Positions 50,274 through 58,262 of a stretch of DNA of 64,000 bases are shown piece after piece. Both the position numbers and the translations under genes were made by a program. Within the stretch, counting starts at the first letter, position 1; every line of letters begins with the position of its first letter. Below the pieces are notes generated by a model. That model made no database searches and was not told the origin of the DNA. It worked only from the letters and a program-made list of their open reading frames with translations. This stretch comes from Nocardioides sp. NBC_00368 (GTDB lineage: Bacteria > Actinomycetota > Actinomycetes > Propionibacteriales > Nocardioidaceae): positions 1,180,501 to 1,244,500 of the forward strand of contig NZ_CP107970.1 of NCBI RefSeq assembly GCF_036090055.1, written 5' to 3'.

Positions 50274-52046
50274 CTAGAGGGCCATCTGGTCGGGAGGCCA
50301 GTCGCCCCGGTGCGGGTCACGATGGGCTCCCGTGACCGCCGGCCGCTCCTGGTCTGCGGTCTTCTCGGCGTCCTGTGCCACCCAGGCGACCGCATCCTCG
50401 TAGGCTCGCCGGGTCGCCTCCCAGATCACGGCGCTGCCCTGGTAGACGGCGCCCGCCGTGCCGAGAGTGCCGTCTGACTCGAGCTGGCGGACGAGCCGCT
50501 CGTTGTCGGTGACGATGACCAGCCGGCTGTCGAGGTCGGCGAGCTCGGCGGCGTACGTCCTCAGCACCTCGAGCAGCGTCGCGCCGGCCTCGTCTGCGCC
50601 ACGGAGCCGCAGGATCACCACAGATCTCCGCGAGGCGGGGGTCACCTCCGGCATCTGCGAGCGCAGCGCGGAGGCGGTGGCGAAGAAGATCGGGCCGTAC
50701 GGTTGGAGCACCACCACTTCGCGGTCGCCGAGGCGCGCAGGCGGGTTGGTCTCGATGACCCGATGGTCGTCGCCGAGCACGAGGCGGCGGGTCACCAGCC
50801 GCGAGGACTGGCCGATCACGAACAGCAGCACCGAGAGCCCGACGCCGACCAGCACGGCGTACTGCAGCGGCATCAGCAGCGTGAGCACCAGGGTCGTGAG
50901 CATCACCGTCAGCGGCACCGGCCCGGTCCTGGCGACCGCGAGCAGCTTGGCCGGCTTGATCGTGCCGACCCCGACGACGATCAGCAGCCCTGCCAGAGCC
51001 GGCATCGCAACGTGCTCGACCACGTCTCCGAGCAGCACGATGACCACCGCCATGACGCCCGCCGCGACCAGGAGCGCGAACCGGTTCCGGGCGCCCGCGC
51101 TCACGACCAGCGAGGTGGCCGACATCGACCCGCCGACGGGCACACCCCGAAAGAGTCCCGAGACGACGTTTCCCGCGCCTTGGCCGATGAAGTCACGAGA
51201 GGGACGCGCCGGACCGTCCTGGTTCGGGAAACCCGCGGAGACGCCGGCGCCCTGCACGAGGCCGACGAAGGCGAGGGAGGCGGCAGGGAGGAGCAGATCG
51301 AGCGCGGCGGATAGGTCCGGGAACACCGGCAGCGGCAACGAGCCGGGCACGTCGGCGACATCGGAGACAAGAGCCACGGAGTCGCTGCCGATCGCGTTCA
51401 GCACGGCGGCCAGGGCGGACCCGGCGACCACGGCTACGACCAGCCCGGTGGCGCCCAGCCGGGTGCGCTGCAGGACGAGGATGCCGGCCACCGTCGTCAG
51501 GCCCACGAGCAGCGACGCGAGATCGACCGCGCGGAGGTGCAGCAGCAGGTCGAGCGCCGCGGCGACGCGGTTGCCTCCCTGGGAGTCGTAACCCGTGAAG
51601 TTGTCGAGCTGGCCGAGCACGATGCTGATGCCGACCGCGGAGATGAACCCCGTCATCACCGACGTGGACACGAACCGCAGCAGTCGGCCCAGACGGAACG
51701 CCCCGGCGGCGATCATCAGGACACCGGTGAGGATCGTCAGCGTGGCGAGCGCACGGACCGGATCCTCGTACGCATCGAGGTCGACGTCTGCCACGATGAT
51801 CGCCATCGCCCCCGTGCCCTGGATCGCCATCGCGGCGCTGCCCGTGAACAGTGCCCCGCCGGCAAGGCCGAACAGGTAGCCGTAGAGCCCGGCGACCGGG
51901 TTCACCCCGGCGAGGAGGCCGCTGGCCAGCCCGTCCGGGACGGACTCGATACCGAGCACGGCACCCGCAGCGGCGTCACGCCGGGCCGCGCGACGGTCGA
52001 ACAGATGGCGAGGCAACCGGACCCGCTCGCGCAGCCAGGTCAGCAT
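50274..52046 (-). CDS. SulP-family anion transporter with STAS domain, no. 2
   Basis: 590 residues. It opens with GAVLGIESVPDGLASGLLAG (the SulP Pro-rich helix 1) and VNPVAGLYGYLFGLAGGALF. The membrane domain has FPNQDGPARPSRDFIGQGAG and RGVPVGGSMSATSLVVSAGA. The C-terminal STAS domain (about residues 430-540) is REVVVLQPYGPIFFATASAL with VVILRLRGADEAGATLLEVL. The substrate is unknown; sulfate or bicarbonate is typical. It is distinct from the first SulP protein. A weak regulon-like repeat lies 78 bases upstream without a clear -10. Confidence 0.92.
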   Translation of the reverse strand: MLTWLRERVRLPRHLFDRRAARRDAAAGAVLGIESVPDGLASGLLAGVNPVAGLYGYLFGLAGGALFTGSAAMAIQGTGAMAIIVADVDLDAYEDPVRALATLTILTGVLMIAAGAFRLGRLLRFVSTSVMTGFISAVGISIVLGQLDNFTGYDSQGGNRVAAALDLLLHLRAVDLASLLVGLTTVAGILVLQRTRLGATGLVVAVVAGSALAAVLNAIGSDSVALVSDVADVPGSLPLPVFPDLSAALDLLLPAASLAFVGLVQGAGVSAGFPNQDGPARPSRDFIGQGAGNVVSGLFRGVPVGGSMSATSLVVSAGARNRFALLVAAGVMAVVIVLLGDVVEHVAMPALAGLLIVVGVGTIKPAKLLAVARTGPVPLTVMLTTLVLTLLMPLQYAVLVGVGLSVLLFVIGQSSRLVTRRLVLGDDHRVIETNPPARLGDREVVVLQPYGPIFFATASALRSQMPEVTPASRRSVVILRLRGADEAGATLLEVLRTYAAELADLDSRLVIVTDNERLVRQLESDGTLGTAGAVYQGSAVIWEATRRAYEDAVAWVAQDAEKTADQERPAVTGAHRDPHRGDWPPDQMAL

Positions 52047-52124
52047 CGGGCCTTCGGCGGGGTCTTGGTGACGTACGCAGGACTGCTCACCACACCATCG
52101 CAGCGCCGCCTCGCTGTAGTCGCC

Positions 52125-52141
52125 TCACCTGACTCGGGTGA
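52125..52141. promoter_or_regulatory. MalT-like box, site 7 (no matching -10 seen)
   Basis: TCACCT-GACTC-GGGTGA, one mismatch from the inverted repeat, upstream of SulP no. 2. At 21-23 nt on either strand I find no A/T at the positions conserved in the other sites, so it may be a remote or non-functional copy. Confidence 0.45.
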
Positions 52142-52191
52142 GGGCCGGAGCCTCTGGCTCGATCTGGCGGCGGGGGAGGCCGGGACCGAGC

Positions 52192-52530
52192 TCACGACAC
52201 CCCGGGAAGCGCCGAGCGGTTCCCGTTGGACGAAGGTCGTCGACCGGACATCGGCTCGCCGGGGGCGTAACGCTCTGTCGACAGCTGGTCGGCGGAGACC
52301 CATTCCGTCGACCAGTCCGTCGGCGTGGTCATGCGCACGATCTGAGCCCACCACACGTACTTGCCGAACTGATCGGCCGGTGAGTGTGCCCAGGCCAGAA
52401 GGAACACCGGGTCGCCTTCGCTCCCCGGCGAGGGCGATAGATGCCGCCAGCAGTGCCGCGCCTCCGGGCGGGGCACGATGATCGGTGGCTCAAGGCCGGG
52501 TGGCTTCGAGGAACCTGGCGTGCGGGTCAT
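52192..52530 (-). CDS. Hypothetical protein
   Basis: 112 residues, Pro-rich N-terminus (SSKPPGLEPPIIVPRPEARH) and a compact Trp-rich centre (FLLAWAHSPADQFGKYVWWA followed by QIVRMTTP, then DWSTEWVSADQL). The ATG at 52530 is taken over a longer reading that begins at 52593. The Trp spacing looks like a real folded protein, but I recognise no family. It is the last chromosomal gene before the island junction. Confidence 0.55.
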   Translation of the reverse strand: MTRTPGSSKPPGLEPPIIVPRPEARHCWRHLSPSPGSEGDPVFLLAWAHSPADQFGKYVWWAQIVRMTTPTDWSTEWVSADQLSTERYAPGEPMSGRRPSSNGNRSALPGVS

Positions 52531-52598
52531 GAATCGATCATACGTTCGATTGACTCGGAAGTGATCTCCGAGGTGCTGGCAGGGGAGAGGCACATGAA

Positions 52599-52630
52599 AG
52601 AACCCCGTCTGACCAGTCAGGCGGGGTTCT
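52599..52630 (-). terminator. tRNA-gene terminator retained at island junction
   Basis: Arms AGAACCCCGTCTGAC and GTCAGGCGGGGTTCT (15 bp, one G/T mismatch) close on a two-base turn. Read on the minus strand it follows the tRNA 3' end by three bases and is followed by CTTTCATG. It is thus the terminator of the tRNA gene into which the island inserted. Confidence 0.82.
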
Positions 52631-52633
52631 CAG

Positions 52634-52661
52634 TGGTGGACGATACTGGGTTTGAACCAGT
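52634..52661 (-). other. tRNA 3' fragment: island attachment site (attL-type)
   Basis: On the minus strand this reads ACTGGTTCAAACCCAGT then ATCGTCCACCA: a complete T-arm (ACTGG/CCAGT with loop TTCAAAC), the 3' acceptor strand ATCGTCC, discriminator A and encoded CCA. The anticodon and D arms are absent: bases beyond 52661 cannot form them. A truncated tRNA 3' end next to an integrase marks one end of an integrated element. The sequence resembles an actinobacterial tRNA-Val from memory; the identity is uncertain. Confidence 0.85.
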
Positions 52662-52778
52662 CCGCCCTGGATGACGCCTTTGTGCTGGTCGGCAGCGTGA
52701 ACGTACCTTCTGATCAGGGAAAACACATCGCTGCGTTTCGGGTCACAAGTGGTCACGACTGGCCAGATCTTGACCCCC

Positions 52779-52807
52779 AACGGCTACAGAACGGCTACGA
52801 AGCCGTT
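52779..52807. repeat. Direct and inverted repeat before the integrase
   Basis: AACGGCTAC occurs at 52779-52787 and 52790-52798, and AACGGCT-ACGA-AGCCGTT (52790-52807) is a perfect inverted repeat. GGTCAC also repeats at 52741 and 52751. These may be integrase arm sites or an RNA hairpin just before the integrase ribosome site (GGGGAG). Confidence 0.55.
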
Positions 52808-52827
52808 CACGGAATCCAGGGGAGACC

Positions 52828-54081
52828 ATGGTCAAGAAGTCGGCGCAGGGCAAGCGCAAGTTCGGTCAGCTTTATACGTTGGGCAGCGGACGCATCCAGG
52901 CGCGCTACACCGGTCCGGACGGCCGGCGCCATCCGGCGCCGATGACCTTCGAAGACAGTGACGCCGCGACGGCGTGGCTCCTGCGTGAGCGTCGCTTGCT
53001 CGAGGAAGATCCGACGGGTTGGACGCCGCCTAAGGCACGCGCAGCGAAGAAGAAGTCTCAGGCGGTCACCTTTGGCGCGTTCGCCGAGCGGTGGCTGCTG
53101 ACGCGCAAGGTCAAGGGGCGACCGCTTGCGGGACGAACGCGTGACCACTACCAGGATCTCCTGGATCGCTTTATCCTCCCGACATTCGAAGAGACGGTCG
53201 TCAAGCACATCACGCCCGAGATGGTTGACGACTGGTACGACGCAACTGCTCTGGATACGCCGACCTACCGTGCCCATGCGTACGGCTTGCTGCGAACGAT
53301 CTTGAAGACCGCGGTCGAGCGCAACGTGATCCCGGCCAACCCGGCTCACGTGAGAGGAGCGGGGTCGGTGAGTGCTGCACACGATGTCGAGACCGCAACG
53401 CTGAACGAGGTCGCGACGATCGTTGCCATGATGCCTGCGAAGCAGCGGCTCATGATCTTGCTCGGAGCGTGGTGCTCCAACCGTTACGGCGAGATCGCCG
53501 AGCTCAGACGCCGCGACATCGATCTCAAGCGCATGGTGATCCGCGTGCGCCGCGAGGTCGTCTGGGTCAAGGATGCGGACGGACGCTATGTCGCCACGGT
53601 GAAGGCGCCGAAGACCGATGCTGGCAGCCGTGACGCTCCGATCCCTCCCCACCTCGTTCCCGATATCAAGGACCACCTCAAGCATCATGCGGCCGACGGT
53701 CTCGACGGGCTGCTCTTCCCGAACGCCCAGGGCGGGCAGGTCCGTCACAGCACCTTCTACGGCCAGGCGCCGGTCATCGACAAAAAGACGAAGAAGATCC
53801 GCCGCAAGGGGCATGGTTGGTACGCCGCCCGCCATGCGGCCGGTCGTCCCGATCTCCACTTCCACGACCTGCGCCACACCGCCCTGACCAATGCTGCGAT
53901 CGCCGGCGCCACGATCGCTGAACTGATGGCCCTCGCCGGCCACTCGACGCCCGCCGCCGCGATGCGCTACCAGCACGCCGCCCGCGACCGAATGCAGGAC
54001 CTCGCCAAGCGCCTGTCGGAGATGGCAGTCGGAGAGTTGGGCGCCAACGAGGGCTCGAGCCGATCTGGCAGCGCGGCGTAG
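52828..54081 (+). CDS. int: Tyrosine site-specific integrase
   Basis: 417 residues, phage-type tyrosine recombinase. The N-terminal AP2-like arm-binding part has LYTLGSGRIQARYTGPDGRR; the core-binding SAM-like domain spans about residues 87-180. In the catalytic domain the Arg is in SNRYGEIAELRRRDID, the His-x2-Arg in LHFHDLRHTALTNAA, the second His in LAGHSTPAAAMRYQH, and the Tyr nucleophile in that same stretch. GGGGAG precedes ATG 52828. Its location 166 bp inside a tRNA 3' fragment makes it the enzyme that inserted the island. Confidence 0.95.
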   Translation: MVKKSAQGKRKFGQLYTLGSGRIQARYTGPDGRRHPAPMTFEDSDAATAWLLRERRLLEEDPTGWTPPKARAAKKKSQAVTFGAFAERWLLTRKVKGRPLAGRTRDHYQDLLDRFILPTFEETVVKHITPEMVDDWYDATALDTPTYRAHAYGLLRTILKTAVERNVIPANPAHVRGAGSVSAAHDVETATLNEVATIVAMMPAKQRLMILLGAWCSNRYGEIAELRRRDIDLKRMVIRVRREVVWVKDADGRYVATVKAPKTDAGSRDAPIPPHLVPDIKDHLKHHAADGLDGLLFPNAQGGQVRHSTFYGQAPVIDKKTKKIRRKGHGWYAARHAAGRPDLHFHDLRHTALTNAAIAGATIAELMALAGHSTPAAAMRYQHAARDRMQDLAKRLSEMAVGELGANEGSSRSGSAA

Positions 54082-54086
54082 GACGG

Positions 54087-54296
54087 TCACTCCACCCAGC
54101 GGGCGCTCGGGACCTGGTGTCCTGATGCCTCCAGGTCAGTCCGCTTGATGCGGATCGCCCTCGGTCCGAAGCGGTACGCAACCAGCGTTCCCGCCGCGAT
54201 ACGCCGGCGAAGGGTCTTGACCGACTGGCCAACGACTTCGGCTGCCTCGGGCAAAGAGAGGTAGATGTCGTGTGTCTGCTTGTGGGCTGTGCGCAT
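54087..54296 (-). CDS. Excisionase-like HTH protein (MerR/AlpA type)
   Basis: 69 residues. A winged-helix DNA-binding domain is visible: YLSLPEAAEVVGQSVKTLRR, then RIAAGTLVAYRFGPRAIRIK, DLEAS. It resembles excisionases that bend DNA and direct the integrase toward excision. It is convergent with the integrase gene, five bases apart. AGGAGCACC precedes the start. A 25-bp palindromic segment lies 18 bases upstream of its ATG. Confidence 0.88.
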   Translation of the reverse strand: MRTAHKQTHDIYLSLPEAAEVVGQSVKTLRRRIAAGTLVAYRFGPRAIRIKRTDLEASGHQVPSARWVE

Positions 54297-54314
54297 GCGG
54301 TGCTCCTATCCTCG

Positions 54315-54339
54315 TGTGCCGACGTTGACGTTCGGCACA
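54315..54339. promoter_or_regulatory. Palindrome upstream of excisionase-like gene
   Basis: The arms TGTGCCGA (54315-54322) and TCGGCACA (54332-54339) pair perfectly around CGTTGACGT. It is a candidate repressor or Xis binding site controlling excision. The rest of the gap to 54441 shows nothing. Confidence 0.5.
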
Positions 54340-54441
54340 CAGCTATTAGGTGCTCCATCGGCCCCGATCGACCTCCGTGGGCTCGTCTGGGCGATAGCAC
54401 AAGCCAGATGAGGCGCCTCTAACTGCTTGCGCAGGTATGCC

Positions 54442-55089
54442 ATGGTGGCACTCGTGAGGATCCCGTTCCCCGAAATCGCGTTGAGGGCGTTCAGTCGCCA
54501 GCTCGGCAGTCCTTCAGGTCCCTTGGGAGGCGTGGTCGCACGCATTCTCAACAAGGGCAATCGCACCGCCACTGAATCGGCCGTGAAGGCACTCGACCTG
54601 AAGGGCGACGAGGTCGTCGCCGACATGGGGTTCGGTGGTGGGGTCGGGCTTCAGTTGCTCCTTGCGGCGTCCCCGCACGGCAACGTGCTCGGGATCGAAC
54701 CGTCTGGCGACATGCTCTCACGGGCGAGGCGAACATTCGGCGAGGCGGTGGCTGCAGGACGTCTGGTTCTCCACGAAGCGACGATGTCGTCGCTGCCGGT
54801 CGCCGATGGGGAGCTCGATGGCTGGATCAGCCTGAACACGATCTACTTCATCCCCGAGCTGGAACCCGCATTCGCGGAGCTGTCGCGGGTTCTCGCGCCC
54901 GATGGCCGCGGCGTGCTCGGCATCGCCGACCCGGACTGGATGGCATCGCAGCCGTTCGTCAAGCAGAACTTCTTACTGCGCTCAGTCGATGACGTCATCG
55001 GCCAACTCCAAGAGGCAGGTTTCGCCGTCGAACGGATCGAGCTCGACCGCGATGGATCCTTGTACAACCTCTTGGTCTGTACACACTGA
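54442..55089 (+). CDS. SAM-dependent methyltransferase
   Basis: 215 residues, class I methyltransferase. Motif I is VVADMGFGGGVGLQLLLAAS, the acidic residue after beta-2 is in VLGIEPSGDMLSRARRTFGE, and motif IV/post-I is DGELDGWISLNTIYFIPELE. The C-terminal part is short. The substrate is unknown; small-molecule methylation (as in Methyltransf_11) is likely. It starts at ATG 54442 (upstream TTG 54427 is possible). It is the first cargo gene of the island and is followed by a small hairpin. Confidence 0.87.
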   Translation: MVALVRIPFPEIALRAFSRQLGSPSGPLGGVVARILNKGNRTATESAVKALDLKGDEVVADMGFGGGVGLQLLLAASPHGNVLGIEPSGDMLSRARRTFGEAVAAGRLVLHEATMSSLPVADGELDGWISLNTIYFIPELEPAFAELSRVLAPDGRGVLGIADPDWMASQPFVKQNFLLRSVDDVIGQLQEAGFAVERIELDRDGSLYNLLVCTH

Positions 55090-55096
55090 GCACCGC

Positions 55097-55110
55097 CCCC
55101 GTCGTCGGGG
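55097..55110 (+). terminator. Short GC hairpin after methyltransferase
   Basis: The CCCCG-TCGT-CGGGG stem lies eight bases after the methyltransferase stop. It is weak but correctly placed. The rest of the gap to 55252 shows no gene. Confidence 0.45.
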
Positions 55111-55252
55111 TGTGAACGGCGACCCCAGAAGCCGGTTCAAACAAAGGCGACGGGTTGTGCCCTAGGTCACGTCGTGGCGTCAGGGTTTCTTCAGGATCGG
55201 CTGCTAACTTGGGCCGCGCCGGACTGTTGAGGATGACGACGCAAGGGGGCGT

Positions 55253-55741
55253 ATGTACTCGGGTGCCAACGCGGCCGTCTCGTCCCGTTTTCGTCGCTTC
55301 GCGTTCTCTGCAAGTCAGTCCCGTGTCGTGGTGGCCCTGATGGCGGCCATGGTGTTTGCAGTGCATCTGCTGAGCATGCACAGCGGTCACCACGGAGGTT
55401 CCGACCATGGCGTCGTTGAGCCTGTTGCTGAGTCGGTGACTCTGGCAGCGGCCGATCTCGGCGAGAGTGAGCAAGACGCGGTCGGGCATGCGGACGACGG
55501 CGCTTGGACCGGTTTCGCCGGTGACGTGGACGCAGTCGCTGTTGAGCATCCTCATGGCGAGTACGAGTGCGGCGAGATCACTCAATCGCGTCTTGGAGTC
55601 GCTGCATCGGCGCTGACACCTGCCCTGGGATGCTTGTGGGTCCTCCCTCGCCCCGTGGCGCTCATCCAGTCTCAGGACCCCTTTGATCTGCCGCGGTGGA
55701 CCCCGCATCCCGTTCGTGAACTCGGAGTGCAGCGGGTCTAG
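55253..55741 (+). CDS. DUF6153-like His-rich membrane protein
   Basis: 162 residues. One N-terminal membrane segment (about residues 24-41) is followed at once by a His cluster (SMHSGHHGGSDHG). A central acidic region has EHPHGEYECGE, and a second hydrophobic segment (ASALTPALGCLWVLP) follows. The layout resembles DUF6153 proteins found beside metal-resistance genes in actinobacteria; metal binding is inferred from the His and Cys. AAGGGGG supports ATG 55253. Confidence 0.65.
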   Translation: MYSGANAAVSSRFRRFAFSASQSRVVVALMAAMVFAVHLLSMHSGHHGGSDHGVVEPVAESVTLAAADLGESEQDAVGHADDGAWTGFAGDVDAVAVEHPHGEYECGEITQSRLGVAASALTPALGCLWVLPRPVALIQSQDPFDLPRWTPHPVRELGVQRV

Positions 55742-55816
55742 GAGCCGACGTCGTTCGACGACGCCTTCCTAGACCTTTCACGCACCTTTCGACTTCATGA
55801 ACGAAGGAACTTTGGC

Positions 55817-56818
55817 ATGCCCGAAAACATCCACGACTCCCTGATCACCTGCGTTGGCGATACCCCGCTGCTGCGGTTGCGACGCTGCTTTCCGGACCCG
55901 GACCGAGAGGTGATCGCGAAGCTCGAGATGCTCAATCCCGCTGGCAGCATGAAGGACCGCCCGGCGCGCTTCATCATCGAATCCGGCCTGGCGGCAGGCG
56001 ATCTTCGACCTGGGATGCGGCTCGTGGAGAGCACCTCAGGGAACCTCGGAGTGGCGCTGGCAACGATGGCCAAGCTCCATGGGTTGGCCTTCACCGCGGT
56101 AGTCGACCCCAAGACGACCCCGACCAACCTTCGACTCCTTCAGACTGTAGGAGCCGACGTGGAGCTGGTAACTGAGCGAGACGAGAGCGGTGGTTACCTA
56201 CACACCCGGGTCCGCCGGGCCCGGGAGCTCGCAGAATCCAGCCCGGACAGCGTGTGGGTCAACCAGTACGCCAACGACCTCAACTGGCGTGCGTACTACG
56301 AGACCAGCGGTCGCGAGGTCCTCGACGCAATCCAGACCCCGGTGGACTACTTGGTGGCAGCCGTATCCACCTCCGGTTCGATCCTGGGACTGGCCAGGCG
56401 GCTTCGCGAGCGGTATCCCGCGATGCAGGTCGTGGCCGTAGATGCGGTCGGGTCGGTCATCTTCGGTGCGCCGGCGGGTCCTCGAGAGATTCCCGGCTAC
56501 GGAGCGAGCCGCGTGCCCGAGCTTCTGAGCCGCTCGGAGATCGACCACGTGGTCCACATCGACGATGCTCGAGCGGCGCTGGGCTGCAGGCACCTGGTCG
56601 CGACCGAGGGCGTCCTGGGTGGCGGGTCATCCGGCGCGGTGGTCGCAGCCATTACGCAGTTCCTGCCGACCACACCGCCTGGCAGCCGTGTCCTGACGGT
56701 GCTGCCGGACCGGGGGGAGCGGTACCTCGATCTGGTCTATGACGACCAGTGGCTCGAGACGGTCTCCACGGTCGGCGGGATGGCGGGTCAGCGACTGGAC
56801 GTGTCAACGCGGGCGTGA
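55817..56818 (+). CDS. SbnA-like PLP-dependent synthase
   Basis: 333 residues, fold-type II PLP enzyme of the cysteine synthase family. The PLP Lys is in EMLNPAGSMKDRPARFII, the phosphate/Asn motif in VESTSGNLGVALATMAKLHG, and the glycine-rich loop in GVLGGGSSGAVVAAI. The NPAGSMKDRPA form is closest to SbnA, which makes N-(2-amino-2-carboxyethyl)-L-glutamate from O-phosphoserine and glutamate for siderophore biosynthesis. No SbnB partner is seen. An MFS exporter gene follows by eight bases. A metallophore or amino-acid natural product is possible; a plain cysteine/cystathionine synthase is the alternative. Confidence 0.85.
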   Translation: MPENIHDSLITCVGDTPLLRLRRCFPDPDREVIAKLEMLNPAGSMKDRPARFIIESGLAAGDLRPGMRLVESTSGNLGVALATMAKLHGLAFTAVVDPKTTPTNLRLLQTVGADVELVTERDESGGYLHTRVRRARELAESSPDSVWVNQYANDLNWRAYYETSGREVLDAIQTPVDYLVAAVSTSGSILGLARRLRERYPAMQVVAVDAVGSVIFGAPAGPREIPGYGASRVPELLSRSEIDHVVHIDDARAALGCRHLVATEGVLGGGSSGAVVAAITQFLPTTPPGSRVLTVLPDRGERYLDLVYDDQWLETVSTVGGMAGQRLDVSTRA

Positions 56819-56826
56819 GAGAGCAG

Positions 56827-58236
56827 ATGACCCTGCGGCGGACGGACATGGGGCTGCTGTGGATCTCCCAGTTCGTCAACACCGCCGGGCTGATGGCGCT
56901 GGTGCCGATCATGCCGCTGTACATGGCATCGCTCGGCGCCTCCGACGCCACCGTCGGGGTCTGGGCGGGGGCCGCGATCGCGGCTCCCGCCCTCCCGCTG
57001 GCGATCACCACACCGCTGTGGGGCCGATTGGGCGACCGCATCGGTCCCAAGTGGATGGTGGTCCGCGCCCTGGTGGGCTTGTGTCTGGCGATGGCTCTGA
57101 TGGCCGTTGCCGGCAGTCCACTGGCCCTGCTGGCTGCACGGGTCGTGCAGGGCACGCTCGGAGGCGTGGTCGAGGCAGCCGCGGCGTATGTGGGGTCTGC
57201 GGCCTCGGAGGGCGGCCGTGGGCGCGCACTGGGTCGCTCCTACAGCGCCACGGCAGCTGGCGCCCTGGCTGGTCCGGTTGCCGGCGGCACGCTGGTGGCC
57301 ACCGGTGATCTCCGGCCGCTGCTGATCGGGATCGCCGTCGCGGCGTTGCTGCTCGGGGCTGTCTGCACGCTCCGGCTGCGGAATCCGCACGCTGCACGGC
57401 AGCCGTCCACGGGCTCAGAACCGGCCCGGGCATCTCTAGCGTCCGTGTGCTCTCGGATCGGCTGGGTTCCCTTGGCCGGGGGTTTCCTCGCCTTCTTCGG
57501 CGTCTACGGTTTGATCCCGATCTATGCCGACTTCGTCACCGAACTGGTGGCCGAACCCCAACACGCGGGGCCATGGGTGGGCGGGCTCCATGCAGTGATG
57601 TGGGCCGGCACCCTGGTCGGCTCCCTGTGGTGGGGCAAGGTCAACGACAAGACCGGTCTTCCGCTGCGCACGCTGGCCATCGCGAGCGGCATCACCGCCG
57701 GGACAGTGCTCATCCAGGCAGCTGTCGGCTGGCTGCCAGCGTTGGTGCCGCTGCGGTTCATTCAGGGCTTCTGCTTCGCCGCGCTGGCACAGTCACTGAT
57801 GTTGTATGCCTCGCAGAAGGCGGGCCAACACGAGCGTGCCGGGTATCTCGGCGTCGCCAACAGCTTCCTCCTCGGCGGGCAGTTCCTCGGACCGCTCATG
57901 GCCGGAAGTGCGATGGCGCTACTCACCCCGTCCGTCGGCGTGCTGATCACCGGGATCTGTGTGGCCTCGACGGCTCTGCTCGTCTTGGCGCCGGCCATTG
58001 CCACGGCCCGTGCATCCCGCGGCGAATCGGCCCGGGCGCCGGCGATGCCCTTCGTCCCGGAGCGCTGGCGGGCCCAGTCAGGCGGTCGGCACGCAGCTCC
58101 TCGCAGGCCGCAGCACCGCAAGGGAAGCCAGCCAGGACCGCGGGTACCCAATGAAGGTCGGAGTCGTGTCCCAGCCGTCTCGACTCACCCCGCAGCCGCG
58201 CGGCCACGCGATCCTCGTTCAAGAGTGAACCGGTGA
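56827..58236 (+). CDS. MFS exporter coupled to SbnA-like gene
   Basis: 469 residues, 12-helix MFS protein. FVNTAGLMALVPIMPLYMAS lies in helix 1, TTPLWGRLGDRIGPKWMVVR is motif A, and ARVVQGTLGGVVEAAAAYVG lies in helix 4-5. After the last helix a 75-residue tail rich in Arg, Pro, Ser and Gln follows (RPQHRKGSQPGPRVPNEGR), which is unusual. ATG 56827 is used; GTG 56815 overlapping the previous stop is possible. Pairing with a biosynthetic enzyme suggests product export. Confidence 0.88.
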   Translation: MTLRRTDMGLLWISQFVNTAGLMALVPIMPLYMASLGASDATVGVWAGAAIAAPALPLAITTPLWGRLGDRIGPKWMVVRALVGLCLAMALMAVAGSPLALLAARVVQGTLGGVVEAAAAYVGSAASEGGRGRALGRSYSATAAGALAGPVAGGTLVATGDLRPLLIGIAVAALLLGAVCTLRLRNPHAARQPSTGSEPARASLASVCSRIGWVPLAGGFLAFFGVYGLIPIYADFVTELVAEPQHAGPWVGGLHAVMWAGTLVGSLWWGKVNDKTGLPLRTLAIASGITAGTVLIQAAVGWLPALVPLRFIQGFCFAALAQSLMLYASQKAGQHERAGYLGVANSFLLGGQFLGPLMAGSAMALLTPSVGVLITGICVASTALLVLAPAIATARASRGESARAPAMPFVPERWRAQSGGRHAAPRRPQHRKGSQPGPRVPNEGRSRVPAVSTHPAAARPRDPRSRVNR

Positions 58237-58262
58237 TGGCCAAGCCTGGGGAGCTGGTGTCG

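Noticed and set aside
52634..52720. A complete tRNA gene on the minus strand
   Set aside because: Only the T-arm and 3' acceptor strand are present. The sequence beyond 52661 cannot form an anticodon or D arm, and no 5' GGACGAT is found, so it is a fragment.
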